DNA from: Glebionis coronaria
Lineage: Eukaryota; Streptophyta; Magnoliopsida; Asterales; Asteraceae
Length of the DNA: 64,000 bases
NCBI GenBank assembly: GCA_025667525.1
Contig: CM046875.1
Location: forward strand, 285,094,140 to 285,158,139
Reading direction: 5' to 3'
Made by a program: the position numbers and the translations under genes. Of this stretch, positions 50,092-60,785 are shown in pieces. Every line of letters starts with the position of its first letter. The stretch's first letter is position 1. Under the pieces are notes generated by a model. That model did no database searches. It saw only the letters and a list, made by a program, of their open reading frames with translations, and was not told where the DNA came from.

Positions 50092-52007
50092 TTTTGGGTC
50101 GAGTCAGGCTCGTGACTCGGTTATAAAAAACAAGCGCTCCTCGGGAGGCAGCCCGAGTATCTATCCTTGTATGTTTTAATCCCCTAAGTGTAGGGGGGAC
50201 TTCTATATGTGTTTGCCTTTTTGTGGTGTGATTACAGGGATAAGTGCACTCTTGGAACCTTTGAAGAACCGTGCTCCCGTGTTTATCCGAAATCCGGTTC
50301 TATCTCTCAACTATCGTGATTCAATTTTCTTCATACTCACATTTGAAATTGATCACTTTAGTCGTCTCTTCCTTAACTTGAGTTAACCAACGTGCACAAT
50401 GTCATAAGTGTAGGGGAAACTTTTCCCATATGCTTAAACATTGAGGATAATGTTTATCTTAAGTGTAGGGGGGACTTCTATCGAAGTTTTAAGTGGACTT
50501 TTCCATGAAAATGCCTTTATTTAACCAGAAATTCCTATTTTTCGACATTTTTCAAATTTTTTATTAACTTTGGCCATTTAGTCGTAATTTTTAAATTTTT
50601 ATCGTTGCTTTCATATGTATATATCCCGCAAATAAAGTCAAAAGTATTAATAAAGTGGTGTAGCTAGTTTTGAAATCTTTGACATATTAGGCCCGTTGCG
50701 TTTATTTTGACTAAACCCGAATAGACTTACCCAAGTGTATTCTAGCTAGTATCCTTAACCATGTAGACCTTAATTGGTTTATTAGGCTAAGTGTCCACGA
50801 GTCTCATTACTTGAGATTTTAAATTGTGGAGGACGAGAAATGATAGAGTCAATTATAAGTCGGTATTCTTGCGCAAGCTCACTTGGTGTAATTATTTGCC
50901 TATTCTCCCATCACTTGCTAATAATTTATCTGCAATAAGTAAGGTCTTACGATTTGAAAAGTTACTTAGCTTCTAGCCCAAGATCGTTTAAAAGTTGCTC
51001 GGTAATGATAAGAGTTCATAGCCAAGGCATAACTTATGAAGCGGGGCGCGAAGATTGGCGAGTCCGAAAAGGCCCTAACAAGGCATGAGGATTCAATTTT
51101 ATTGCTGAAGATCCAAAGTGATGTGAAAAGCATTATTCCTAAAGTCAATATGAAGGATCAAGACTCACGACGAAAAGCAATCAACTCCCATAAAGATCAT
51201 GGAGAAGTCTATCCGAGAAGACCCTAACAAGGTATGAGGATAAATAGATCCAAGTCCGAAAAGGAGGCGGATCGTTGTATCTCAAAATCCCAATTAGAGA
51301 TTGAAGAAATAATCATGAAGTCGTGGTCAACAAAGTTGGAGAACCCCTCAAAAGTCTCCAAGTGAAGAAACTCTATTATGATGAGAAGACCATTATCTCA
51401 AGAACGTCTCTCGAAGAAATGAAGTATGAAGTACATGCCAAATATCGGCCCGAGAAAGGTCTCAAATCGTGAACCAAGTTATGCCAAGATATGAACTTTT
51501 TGATATCCCGAGAAGCAGTTTTAAGAGATTTTGTCCTTTAGCTAACTATTGATCAAATCGTCCTACTTTGCTTTCAGCCCTAATAAACTATCGAAATAAG
51601 TCCAAAAATGCATCTTCATGATCATTCTAAGACAAAAATAAAATATAAGAGATACACCTAGGAATAAGGGAGTTTAAGCATTTAATTAAGCCATGTGTGT
51701 AAGTGTTTGAATTGCTAACTTATAATAACAATGATCTCGTTTTTAAGCTTAGTTTGGGGAACGTGAAACTTGAGGGTGATAAATCTTCGCAGCACCAAAG
51801 CCCTAATGTAAGTCATCGATTTCTTTGCAAGTTATTTCCATATAGCTATTTTCAAGTGAAAATGGTTTTCTGTCCCTTTGTTACCTTTAAAGTTTTATTT
51901 CTTTAATTTTTGTTTAGTAGAATTTAAATAAGGCCATAGTTGATTAATTATGAGAAAAGTGTAAACTTGCTTTATCACTAAGCATTGCATGAGGGCATGG
52001 CAATGGT
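50092..52007 (+). other. Ath-G 3' noncoding region
   Basis: About 1.9 kb without a credible gene. PPT-like AAGTGTAGGGGGG tracts lie at 50185-50200, 50405-50420 and 50459-50474. Blocks shared with Ath-E and nAth-N lie at 50828-50860, 51714-51741 and 51981-52008. Positions 50980-51560 closely match nAth-N 4210-4790. Confidence 0.75.
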
Positions 52008-52022
52008 TAAGTGTAGGGGATT
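52008..52022 (+). promoter_or_regulatory. Ath-G polypurine tract
   Basis: TTAAGTGTAGGGGATT directly precedes the 3' LTR TGATAGG. Confidence 0.85.
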
Positions 52023-53547
52023 TGATAGGTGTGTAAACACCCATCCTTTTACCACTTAATTCGGGCTAAAACGAGACCAAAACACGTATTTAATATCATT
52101 TGTTTGGAATTATGCGTGGTTTTTGTGTTTATTGTATTTTCAGAGCCAACCGGATGAATATTGAAGAAAACATGGGATTGCACGGGTTTTACTGAAGAAA
52201 AAGACTCAAGATAAAGTCTATTGTCCAAGAGATGCAAAAGATTTGAAGTCATCGGGCCTATTCGAAGATTTATCGAAGAAAAGGACCAAAGATGGAAGAT
52301 TTATATAAGTCGAAGAAACTCAAGTCTATTAAACGAAGAAATTAAAAGACGAGTTGAATTTAATCGACGACAAATCCCGAATCAGAATCGAAAACGGAAA
52401 CTTTTCTGAAAAGACGAAAAGACACGAAGAACGGGAGAAAGCCCACTCACCAACCAAAGGAAACACCTATAAATAGGCCATCCCACACACATTTAGAAGA
52501 CGAGTCTGGAGTTTTTCTCCTCCCCTTTTTTTCTCCTTTCTTGTTCGTAGCTTCACCTTCACCACTAGGGTGATTGGTGATTTTCATTTTTAGTTCTTTA
52601 ATCTTGTAATTTTAACCTTTGTTTTATCTTGTCAAAACATTAATCAATCAATACAAGTTCTTGTTTAATCTTTCATTTCATCTTGTTCATCATCATCTTT
52701 ATCTTCAAGTTTTTAAGTTTTTATTTTCTTGATTTGATCTTCAAAAGTTGTTTGGATTTGTGTTTTTATTAGTGGGATTCGTTGCTTATGGTGTCTAAAT
52801 GATTTGTGTTTAATTTGGTAAATCCTTTTTAAGTATTTGGTTTGATTTTGAGTAAAATTCGTGTTCCGTGTTCTTCGTTAACTGCTACTGTCTGAGTTCC
52901 CAGAACTTCCGAATCAAACAAAAAGTTCCGAATGAAGCCTTCATTCGGAAACTTCCGAACCAAGCATTAAAGTTCCGAATCAGTGATTTCCGAACCAGTA
53001 AGTTCCGGATCAACAAAAAGTTCCGAATCAACCCTTCATTCGGAAAGTTCCGAGTCAAGCATAAGTTCCGGATCAAGCCACTTCCGAACCAAGCTCCTTC
53101 ATTCGGAAGGTTCCGAATCAACCAGTAAGTTCCGAATGAGAAAGTTCCGGATGAGAATGTTCCGGATGAATGAATAGTAACTTCCGAATCAGTAAGTTCC
53201 GCATGAGCAAGTTCCGAATCAAGGTTTAAAAGTTCCGAATCAAGTTTTCCCTTTAAGTTTACTGTTTAAGTTTACTGTTTGTCTACTTTACTGTTTCTTT
53301 ATGTTTGCTTGCTTAAATTTCAAATTTAATTTTAATCTTGATTTTAATCTTAAGTTTAATACAAGTCTTTGTTAATCATAATTAAAGTAATTGTCTTTGA
53401 TTTAAATTTTCATTTCCACTTCTTATTAGTCTAGAAAACCAAACCCCTTTATTTAGTAACCAAGAACAATCATTCCACTTAAGACCTAGATCAATTCGAG
53501 AGGATATCGAGAGTAAAATTAGAACCCTTGGCAAAACCCCAGTATCA
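52023..53547 (+). repeat. Ath-G 3' LTR
   Basis: 1525 bp; differs from 42683-44207 at three sites that I can find (near 52143, 52191 and 52958). It carries the same TTCCG-type array at about 52895-53245. Confidence 0.96.
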
Positions 53548-54569
53548 GTGGGTTTGTAGATTTTCTTGTAAGTCTTCATTATGAAAGCAATTTGTTGTTT
53601 CATCTCTTGATTCTTTCGAGCTTGGTCTTCATCACTATCTTTTTCAGATGATGACTCAGATGGTGGTGATGGTGCTCTTGTCATTTTACCTCGTGATCTT
53701 GTTGATGATGAAGACTTAGATGATGTGGAATATCGTGGTGAGGATGATGTAGTGGAGTATGGCTTAGGAGCACGAGAGCGATGATCTTAAACATGTTGAG
53801 TGGTAGTCACTAAAGCAAGTGGATTAGCTGTCTTTGCAACACGTTCAACTCGAATCTCATTAGCTTCATTCTGAAATTGCTTCAAGATATCAAAGAGTCG
53901 ATGATATGAGACCTCGTCTAACTTTTCTTGTTGTTTCACTAAAGTGACGAACCATGTCCACTCGGGTTGAAGTTGTTGAAGAAATTGAACATTGACTTGC
54001 ATGGTGGAGACTTGCAAATTATTTCTTGTCATGTCATTCAACATTTTATAAAACCTGGAGTAGTATGAATCAATTGATTCTCCATCCCTTGAAGTAAACT
54101 TGCCAAAATTCTAAAACAAGTTTGTTTTGACATCTTGTTTGTTGAGTGATTCTCCTTGTTGCAAGCGTTCAATAGCAGTCCACATTTCATGTGCTGTAGG
54201 ACATGCATCAACCGTGGAGTAAATATCATCTCCAATCCCACTTAAAACCATATAGATGGCTTCCTTCTCCGCATCATGCAAAGCACAATTTTCAGGTGTA
54301 AGATCAGCTCTTGTTTCATCACGTTCACTTGCGGGTATTGGATTAGTAGTATCTGTGCTGGTCTTGGAGGAATTGAGATTTCTTGAATATATATGGTCCA
54401 TGAGTAATACATTTCCTCAAGGCATCACCATTAGGCTTGTATAAGTGTATCGTATGAAACGTGATTGCCATTGAGCATACCGACCAGACACAAGCATTGG
54501 TGGTCTTTCTTTATTACCCGCAACCATGATATTGTTGTTTGTGACACGATACTCTTGAGTAGAATCCAT
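53548..54569 (-). pseudogene. Cop-D Gag N-terminal part
   Basis: Start chosen at ATG 54569 (MDSTQEYRVTNNN), which leads into KERPPMLVSGRYAQWQSRF, the usual Copia Gag opening. A frameshift near 54441 and stops at 54111-54113 and 53787-53789 break it. The core reads DIYSTVDACPTAHEMWTAIE, GESIDSYYSRFYKMLNDMT and LQPEWTWFVTLVKQQEKLDE. Ath-G inserted after KKIYKPT; Gag continues at 42682. Confidence 0.85.
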
Positions 54570-54744
54570 ATCTAGAGACTTTAAATTGATGAAGTGAAAA
54601 TGGATCTTAAGTAGATGTGTTGTGATTGGCGTTGTCGAGAAAAGATGTTAAAATCCTCAAAAGTTTATCTTCACCGTAAACCAAAAATTCTAAAGCGAAA
54701 AAACTGTTACAAATTTCCAAAAACACAATTTTTCAAAAATTATT

Positions 54745-55150
54745 AAAGAATTCGCAATGTTGTGAATAATTCCGTAATAGTGGATTAATTCCGCAATCCC
54801 CTAAAAATTCAAGATTCCGCAATTCTTTAAAATTGCAAGATTCCGCAATAAGATTTGACACAATTCCGCAATGCAATAAAGATTCCGCAATAGGCTGAGA
54901 TTTCGCAATAGAACAAAATTTCGCAATGTTGGTTTAGGCAAATGGTATAATTCCGCAATTGAGTGCAAGATTTCGCAATTTTGGCAAGATTCCGCAATTG
55001 AATGCAAGATTTCGCAATTCCACAATGTTCAAATCCACAATTCGCAATTTTTATATAATTTCGCAATTCTGTAAAGTACAATTCCGCAATACCTTTAAAG
55101 TACAATTCCGCAATTCTTGTAGGAATTCAATTTCTCAATTCAGGCAAAGT
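54745..55150 (-). repeat. Cop-D leader array of ATTCCGCAAT-type motifs
   Basis: About eighteen copies of TTCCGCAAT or TTTCGCAAT (plus-strand reading) every 15-30 bp between the PBS and gag. Small frames such as 54801-55025 with LRNL repeats are by-products. It resembles in style the TTCCGAAT arrays of Ath-G and nAth-N, although Cop-D is a Copia. Confidence 0.85.
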
Positions 55151-55422
55151 TGCGAATTTGTAACAGGTTTTCCTAAAAAAATAGAAACAAGGATGAACAC
55201 TTATGAAATACGTGAATTCACACCAAAAATCAAGCCAAACACCACCAAATTTCGTGTTTTTAACCGATCTAAGTAACCCAAATCACTACCACGCCTATGT
55301 AGATGATTTGTCTACTCACTAACACCACAAAAACACAAAAAATTTGATGATTCGAGCTTTAATATGAAGAAAAACTCACGAACACAAAAGGAAAATCAAA
55401 ACCAATCACGTATCTAGCCCAT

Positions 55423-55436
55423 GGCGATTGATACCA
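55423..55436 (-). promoter_or_regulatory. Cop-D primer-binding site
   Basis: Minus strand TGGTATCAATCGCC, two bases from the LTR; the first eight bases match the tRNA-Met PBS. Confidence 0.7.
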
Positions 55437-55438
55437 AA

Positions 55439-55799
55439 TGTTGTCCCATATATTTAGATGATTATAGATAGAAAATAGATGGAAAGAGATGGATTACTAG
55501 AGAGAGAAAGTAGTGAGAGAAAGTAGAGAGAAGGAGATGATTAACTTGGTGAATATTACATTAAGAAAGAATAAAGTGAACAACCAATCCTCCTAACATG
55601 CTAGGAGGGTAGTATATATAGTCCACCCACATGCGGGCTCTATTGGGCTATATATTGGGCTGGGCTTGTCTTTTGAACTTAAAGTAGTTTAAATCCAAGC
55701 CCGTGAACCACGACTATTTAACTATCTATTACAACGTTCTAATAAATATTACAATAGAAACCTATGACCGAACATTCTTGTTTGACTCAATATTTAACA
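55439..55799 (-). repeat. Cop-D 5' LTR
   Basis: 361 bp, TGTTG...TTAACA. TATA-like CTATATATACT on the minus strand near 55611-55623. Followed by the ATTAT duplication. Confidence 0.94.
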
Positions 55800-55804
55800 A
55801 TTAT

Positions 55805-55930
55805 TTTAATGTTATATTATGAACTCATTCATTTTTGGGAAGAAATAAGGGTTTACGTCTTAAAGTAGCATCGACTACGTCTAAACCGGATAACTCTACG
55901 TTATGTGCTTACGTTTACATACACCGTTTT
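55805..55930 (+). repeat. Gyp-A 3' LTR, continuation after Cop-D
   Basis: Follows the ATTAT duplication. It shows loose similarity to LTR-B about 55990-56110 (AAGAAAT, TTTACG, AGCATC, TAAACCGG in the same order). It is cut off by the LTR-B start at 55931. Confidence 0.55.
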
Positions 55931-56960
55931 TGTAACAGTCCGACATTTCAGGAAATAAATTTATTCCCGAATATTATTTTGGAATTTTAAATTGGTGTTG
56001 GTTCATAAACTCACAAATTTACGAGAAGAAATTAGGACTTACGTGCATAATTTAGCATCTTTTACGATTAAACCGGAAACCCTAGGTTTACGTATTTACG
56101 CTTTTGAACTTCGTTTTTGATGGTACAATTTTTATTAGAATCGTTTTGTGCCGTAGATTCATAATTTATAAAAACGTTTTTCGTAAAACGACCCGAGGGC
56201 ACGTAAATCGAGGAAACTAGAATCGAGGAGTACCCGTAAATTAGTGGAGATGAGACAAGTTTACACTTGCCTCACCCCCACTATGGGTGGCCAAGCACAA
56301 GCCACAACACCACCTTGGTGTCAATTTCTCATAAAACCAAGATGACACTTGTCCTTAATGGTTATCAAAACCATTTAACTATCAAAACAAGCTACACCAA
56401 AACCATTTCTTACATGCAAAATTTTCCATCTCTCTCTTTTGCTCTCATATTTCCGTCCCATATACTCCCACAATCATCAGCATACACCAAAAAATTTAAC
56501 CACAAATCTTAAGTATAATCTACATATGTTGATCCCCAATTGAAAATATGAAGATTGGAGGTGATCTTAACATGTGAAAAGGAGTTTCCAAGGAGGTTTA
56601 GGGCTGATTTCCATGAATGTGCTCATCCATTTGAAGAACTCAAAAGTTCATTTGCCAAGATTAAAGATTTGGTGACAAGAACCAAGCCTTGTTCATCCAA
56701 AATCTCAACCTTTTCATCACTTTGGTGGTATAGAGATTGTTTCCTTCCTATCATCTTGTTATTTTGTAAAAGTAATCATGTATTTTCTTTATAAATGTAT
56801 ATGTATATGATGATGAATGATGATCAAAATATTATGTGGGGATTTTGTGTTAATAGATTTGGTTAAAAAGACTAAAATCAACAAGTAAAGATGTTAAAAT
56901 CTTGGTTAGATACATAGGCTGTATAAAATAGTAAGTACTAATATGATCACTTGGTTAAAT
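55931..56960 (+). repeat. LTR-B: second Tekay-like LTR
   Basis: Begins TGTAACAGTCC. From 56298 to 56960 it matches window positions 1-666 at about 95%. Interrupted at 56960 by Cop-C, so its end, internal region and duplication are out of view. The 79-codon frame 56555-56794 is shared with the LTR at the window start and has no family features. Confidence 0.75.
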
Positions 56961-57450
56961 TGTTGGGAATAAAATATAGTCAAGACACTTGGACGCTGAC
57001 AAGAGTAATTTGGACGTTGATAGGAAGAAATCAAGCGTTGATAAGGCAAGCGTTGACAGGAAGAAGTCAAGCGTTGATAAGAAGAAGTCAAGCACTTATG
57101 GGATACTTAGTCTACACGTTTTATGTTTCTAGTAGAGATATGTTCGACAATGTATTTCTTATGTTTATCTTTACCTAAAATAGCTGATACGTAGACTCTT
57201 GTACAAGGTTCCTTAATCTATAAAAGGAGGCCTTTAGGTTTAGTTCAATATATGTTTTACACTTTCATTGTACGCAAGTTCGATTAATCAATCAAAGTTA
57301 AAGTTTGGTTTATCTGTTTTGTTTCTTCTTCATTCAAGTATTAATTCCGCATAGTACTTGAATTGTTTATACAACAAAGTTTCTCTAAGTGTTTAACTTG
57401 ATTTAATTTCGTTTACACAAACCTAAATCGATCTAAGTTTGGGATCAACA
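56961..57450 (+). repeat. Cop-C 5' LTR
   Basis: 490 bp, TGTTG...CAACA ends. Five copies of a GCGTTGATA-like motif occur in 56992-57079. TATA box TCTATAAAAGGAGG near 57217-57230. Confidence 0.9.
57217..57230 (+). promoter_or_regulatory. TATA box of Cop-C LTR
   Basis: TCTATAAAAGGAGG, about 140 bp after the motif cluster, which is therefore in a promoter-proximal U3 position. Confidence 0.65.
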
Positions 57451-57466
57451 AGTGGTATCAGAGTTT
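57451..57466 (+). promoter_or_regulatory. Cop-C primer-binding site (tRNA-Met)
   Basis: AGTGGTATCAGAGTTT right after the LTR; TGGTATCAGAG matches the initiator tRNA-Met PBS. Confidence 0.9.
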
Positions 57467-57552
57467 GTTGAGGAACTTTGATCCAAAGAACACAAAAACC
57501 CTAAATCGCCAAAAACCCTAATTTTCAAGAAAACCCTAAAAATCTAAACAAC

Positions 57553-58824
57553 ATGTCTACTCTAGAGTTTACCTCCTTCTCAAGCCATAACAAAAAAATC
57601 CCCATGCTAGACCCGAACAACTTTAAGATGTGGAAGTTCAATTTTGAGCAATACCTTCAAATCCATGACCACACCCTATGGGAAATTATTGAATATGGAA
57701 ACACATTCAATAAGGCTGCCAAGATTCAAGCTGCTATCACTCTAAGATCAACTACGGGATCAAGTGCTGAGGATCGAAAAGAAAAACCTGAAGATGGAAG
57801 AGCTGTCTCAGTTGAGGACATTTCAAAGAGGAGGAATGACATGAAAACTCTAAGCATCCTCAAACTTTCTTTGGGACAAGCCAATCAACACAAGTATAGA
57901 GGCTATGATTCTGCCAAAGATCTTTGGGCAGCTCTTCAAGTTACTTATGGTGGTAATGATGATACTGCCTCAGAGAAAAAGAAGCAACTCTTGCATGAGT
58001 ATGCTGTGTTCAAAGCAATTCCCAATGAAAAGCTAAGTGGAATGAGAAGCAGACTTCTTGACATTACAAGCAAGTTGTCATTTATGGGAACAGTACATGA
58101 TGATGCTGATATCATCACCACTTTCCTTAAAAGTCTCAGTGATGCATGGAAGATTGAAGCAAGGTCTATAATTTCTAATAATACTCACAAAAGTTCCACC
58201 TTTGATGACGTATACAATAAATTGAGGATTGTAGAAAGTGAAATCCTTTCAGATCCAGGAAGCAAGTCTACTAATGGAAATATGGCCTTCTTCTCACATA
58301 GTGAAGGTCAATTTGATCAAAGGGAGTCATACATGCACCCCGTTACTGGATCACCTTGTGTCAACGTTGGATCAAGCTTTGTCAACGCCTCACATTCAGA
58401 CGCTGACACATACAATGTTGAATCACCAAGAGTTAAGCCTGCTGGTATTGATCTAGATACAGTGTCTGCATACATTACTTCACTACCTAATGGTTCAGTG
58501 ATTACATATGAGGACCTTGAGCAAATAAGTGATGAGCACTTGGAAGAGATGGACATAAAATGGAATATGGTACTTGCAAGCATAAGGGCCAATAGATGGA
58601 GTAGAATATTCAGGAAGAAAATGACTTTTAATGCTAAAGACACTGCTGGGTTTGATAAATCTAAGGTTGAGTGTTACAATTGCCATAGAATGGGTCAATT
58701 TATGAGAGAGTGTAGATCTCCAAGAAGATCTGATGCTGGAAAGCCTTCAAGCCAAATCGTCAAGGTTGAAGATACAAAAGCTATGGTGGCCATGCAAGAA
58801 ATTGATGGTATTGGATGGGATTAG
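57553..58824 (+). pseudogene. Cop-C Gag
   Basis: 423-codon frame from ATG 57553. N-terminal Copia Gag features are MLDPNNFKMWKFNFEQYL and YDSAKDLWAALQVTYGG; the main Gag domain covers about residues 85-230. Near residue 375 is a knuckle-like CYNCHRMGQFMREC, where the zinc-binding His of CX2CX4HX4C is Gln. The frame ends at TAG 58822-58824 and continues in the same frame for 478 codons. The His loss alone should impair RNA binding. Confidence 0.9.
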
Positions 58825-58830
58825 AGCTTT

Positions 58831-60267
58831 TTGGCCAAGGATGTGGAAGAGAACAAGGCCTTGGTTGCAGAAAAGGAGGAAGAGGAGCATGTTCACTATG
58901 CTCTCATGGCACATTCTTCATCTTCATCAGACAATGAGGTATATGATGATGCATTTTGTAGTAAGGGATGTCGTCTAAAAACTGAAAAGCTTAACAAAGA
59001 AGTTTTAAAATTAACATCAGATGTTTTGGATGAAAAATGCAAGTTATATAATTATCAACTTGCTCTTACTCAAACTGAAAAGAATGTGTCTGAATATAAG
59101 AAAATGGAGCTTGACCTAAAAGATCAAATCAATATTTTGACTCATGAGCTAAATGCTAGTATTGAGGTTAGGAACATCTTGGAGAGATCCAATTATGTTT
59201 TACAAGCTAAGTTAGATGAGGCTATAAAAAACAAAGATAATGTAGATCTTAAAATTCAAAAATTTGATAAAGCTTCTCAAACCCTAGAAAAATGTGTTAG
59301 TGAACAAAGGGATTCTAGAGATATGAGTGGGATTGGGATGAAAGAATATGTTGGTGTTCCACCACCTGCTGGGAACTTCTATGGTGTCCTTAGAAAGGAT
59401 TTGTCTTGGACTGGTATACTAGAACTCCAAGAAGAGGAATTTATTTCTCCACCAAGAGTTGTTACTCCAGTAGAGGAGTACAAGCAGAAATTGGCTGATT
59501 TGGACCAATGGAAGAAAGCCAACCATACTTTGTTTGTTAAGGGTGGCATGCTTAGTGACAACCCAAATGAGTCAACACCCATAAAAGTGACCAATCCTAG
59601 TACTGGAAAGACTGTTGACCTTGGCTTAAACGCTGATAGAAAACCTAGTATTAAATATGCAGAAATGTATAGAAAACCTAGGTCACCAAAAAGTCAAGTT
59701 AGTGATAATGGGACAGGTTTCTTTTCATCTAGACCTAGAGTTATGTCTAGAAAAGCATGTTATACTTGTGGAAGCTTTTCACATTTGGCTTATAAATGTG
59801 TCAATGCTTCAAAGGTCAACACTGATAGAAAGTCAACCATGGTCAAACCCAAACCTTTTGTCCAACAAAGTCCACAAGTCATTAGACCAACCCCATTCTT
59901 TACTAAAGGGTCTAATACTTATGGACAAAGGCCTTTTCAAAAGACCAATACGTGGTCGAACAGACAATGGGTTCCTGTAGCAAACCCTAGGTTCAACGCT
60001 GATAAGGGTAATTTCAGCGTTGTCAAGAACAATTTTAACGCTGACAGGAATGTTTCCAACGCTTCTAGATCAAGTAATGCCAAATACTTGCAACCAAAGG
60101 GAAGGGGGTCTAAAGCTTCTTCTAGCTTATCTTGGAGACCTAAACAAGACCAAAACCCTGATTCAGATGGGATTTCCATGACCTGTAACAGATTTCATTA
60201 TATTTCAAAGGTCATAACAAAACCAATTGGGGTTAACTGGGTGTTTAATCCAAAGAGGGAAGAATAA
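58831..60267 (+). pseudogene. Cop-C post-Gag coiled-coil and second zinc knuckle
   Basis: 478 codons in frame with Gag after one stop. Acidic start with HYALMAHSSSSSDNEV, a heptad-rich helical stretch (about residues 55-160), then conserved GVPPPAGNFYGVL. A canonical CX2CX4HX4C knuckle, CYTCGSFSHLAYKC, lies near residues 310-323. The C-terminal stretch contains repeated NADRK/NADKG/NADRN units, encoded by the same short DNA motif found in the LTR. Function beyond nucleic-acid binding is unknown. Confidence 0.8.
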
Positions 60268-60295
60268 GGGTTTGTCATAAGGACTAAGTCTGATC

Positions 60296-60754
60296 TTGTT
60301 GAACAACCAAATGAATCCAAGTCTGCTCAGGCTTGAGTTCCTAAAGAAAAAAATAATTTGTTTTCTTTATGTGCAGGGCATTCAAAAGCAGGTTAATGAT
60401 TATGGCTATTGGGATAGTGGATGCTCTAGGCACATGACGGGGAAGGAAGATTACTTGACAAACTTTACCCCCATTAAAGACGGTGACAAAGTGTACTTTG
60501 GAGGCGGATATGGAACTATCACTGGCAAAGTCACTCTTATCACCAACAATTTACATTTTGAGAATGTGTTTTTGGTAAAAGAACTTGATTACAATCTGTT
60601 TTGTGTATCACAGGTCTGTGATAATAAAAATAAGGTTCTTTTCACTGATACTGAATGCTTGGTGTTAAGCAAAGATTTTAAAATACCTGATGAGAAATTC
60701 ATTGATTATAGAACACCTAGGCATAAGGACATTTATAATGTGAATCTTAAATGA
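60296..60754 (+). pseudogene. Cop-C protease
   Basis: Frame shifted by one relative to Gag. The aspartic protease active site DSG is present in YWDSGCSRHMTG, followed by KVYFGGGYGTITGKV and VKELDYNLFCVSQVCD. It processes the polyprotein in live elements. It is separated from Gag by a frameshift and from integrase by a stop. Confidence 0.85.
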
Positions 60755-60785
60755 ATTATGATGAATAATAATTTGTCATGTCTAT

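Larger units (their letters stand above)
42683..53547 (+). mobile_element. Ath-G: young Athila LTR retrotransposon
   Basis: 10,865-bp element inserted in Cop-D gag. LTRs are 42683-44207 and 52023-53547 (1525 bp each, TGAT...ATCA), flanked by the perfect duplication GTGGG (42678-42682 and 53548-53552). I count three substitutions between the LTRs, so it is the youngest insertion here. The Gag-Pol frame is a single polyprotein broken only by two in-frame stops. LTR ends, PBS, PPT and 3' noncoding blocks match nAth-N. Confidence 0.96.
15319..55799 (-). mobile_element. Cop-D: Ty1/Copia element, split by three later insertions
   Basis: Minus-strand Copia with LTRs at 55439-55799 (5') and 15319-15686 (3'), both TGTT...AACA, flanked by the perfect duplication ATTAT (15314-15318 and 55800-55804). 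Without LTR-F, Ath-E and Ath-G and their duplications it would be about 11.9 kb, long for Copia. Order on the minus strand: LTR, PBS, motif-rich leader, Gag with zinc knuckle, long coiled-coil region, protease, integrase, RT, RNase H, about 2.5 kb of 3' noncoding DNA, PPT, LTR. Size, the extra coding region and several PPT-like repeats suggest a Sirevirus/SIRE-type lineage; this is inference. The LTRs differ by about 3-4%. Confidence 0.9.

Noticed and set aside
54801..55105. LRNL-repeat frames in the Cop-D leader, resembling leucine-rich repeats
   Set aside because: By-product of the ATTGCGGAAT array; no LRR spacing.
54745..55150. CRISPR-like array
   Set aside because: Repeats of 9-10 bp with irregular spacing, in a plant retrotransposon leader; not a CRISPR.
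56555..56794. 79-codon frame similar to 240-430, possible host exon
   Set aside because: Both copies lie inside Tekay-like LTRs; the frame is not kept in both and has no family feature.
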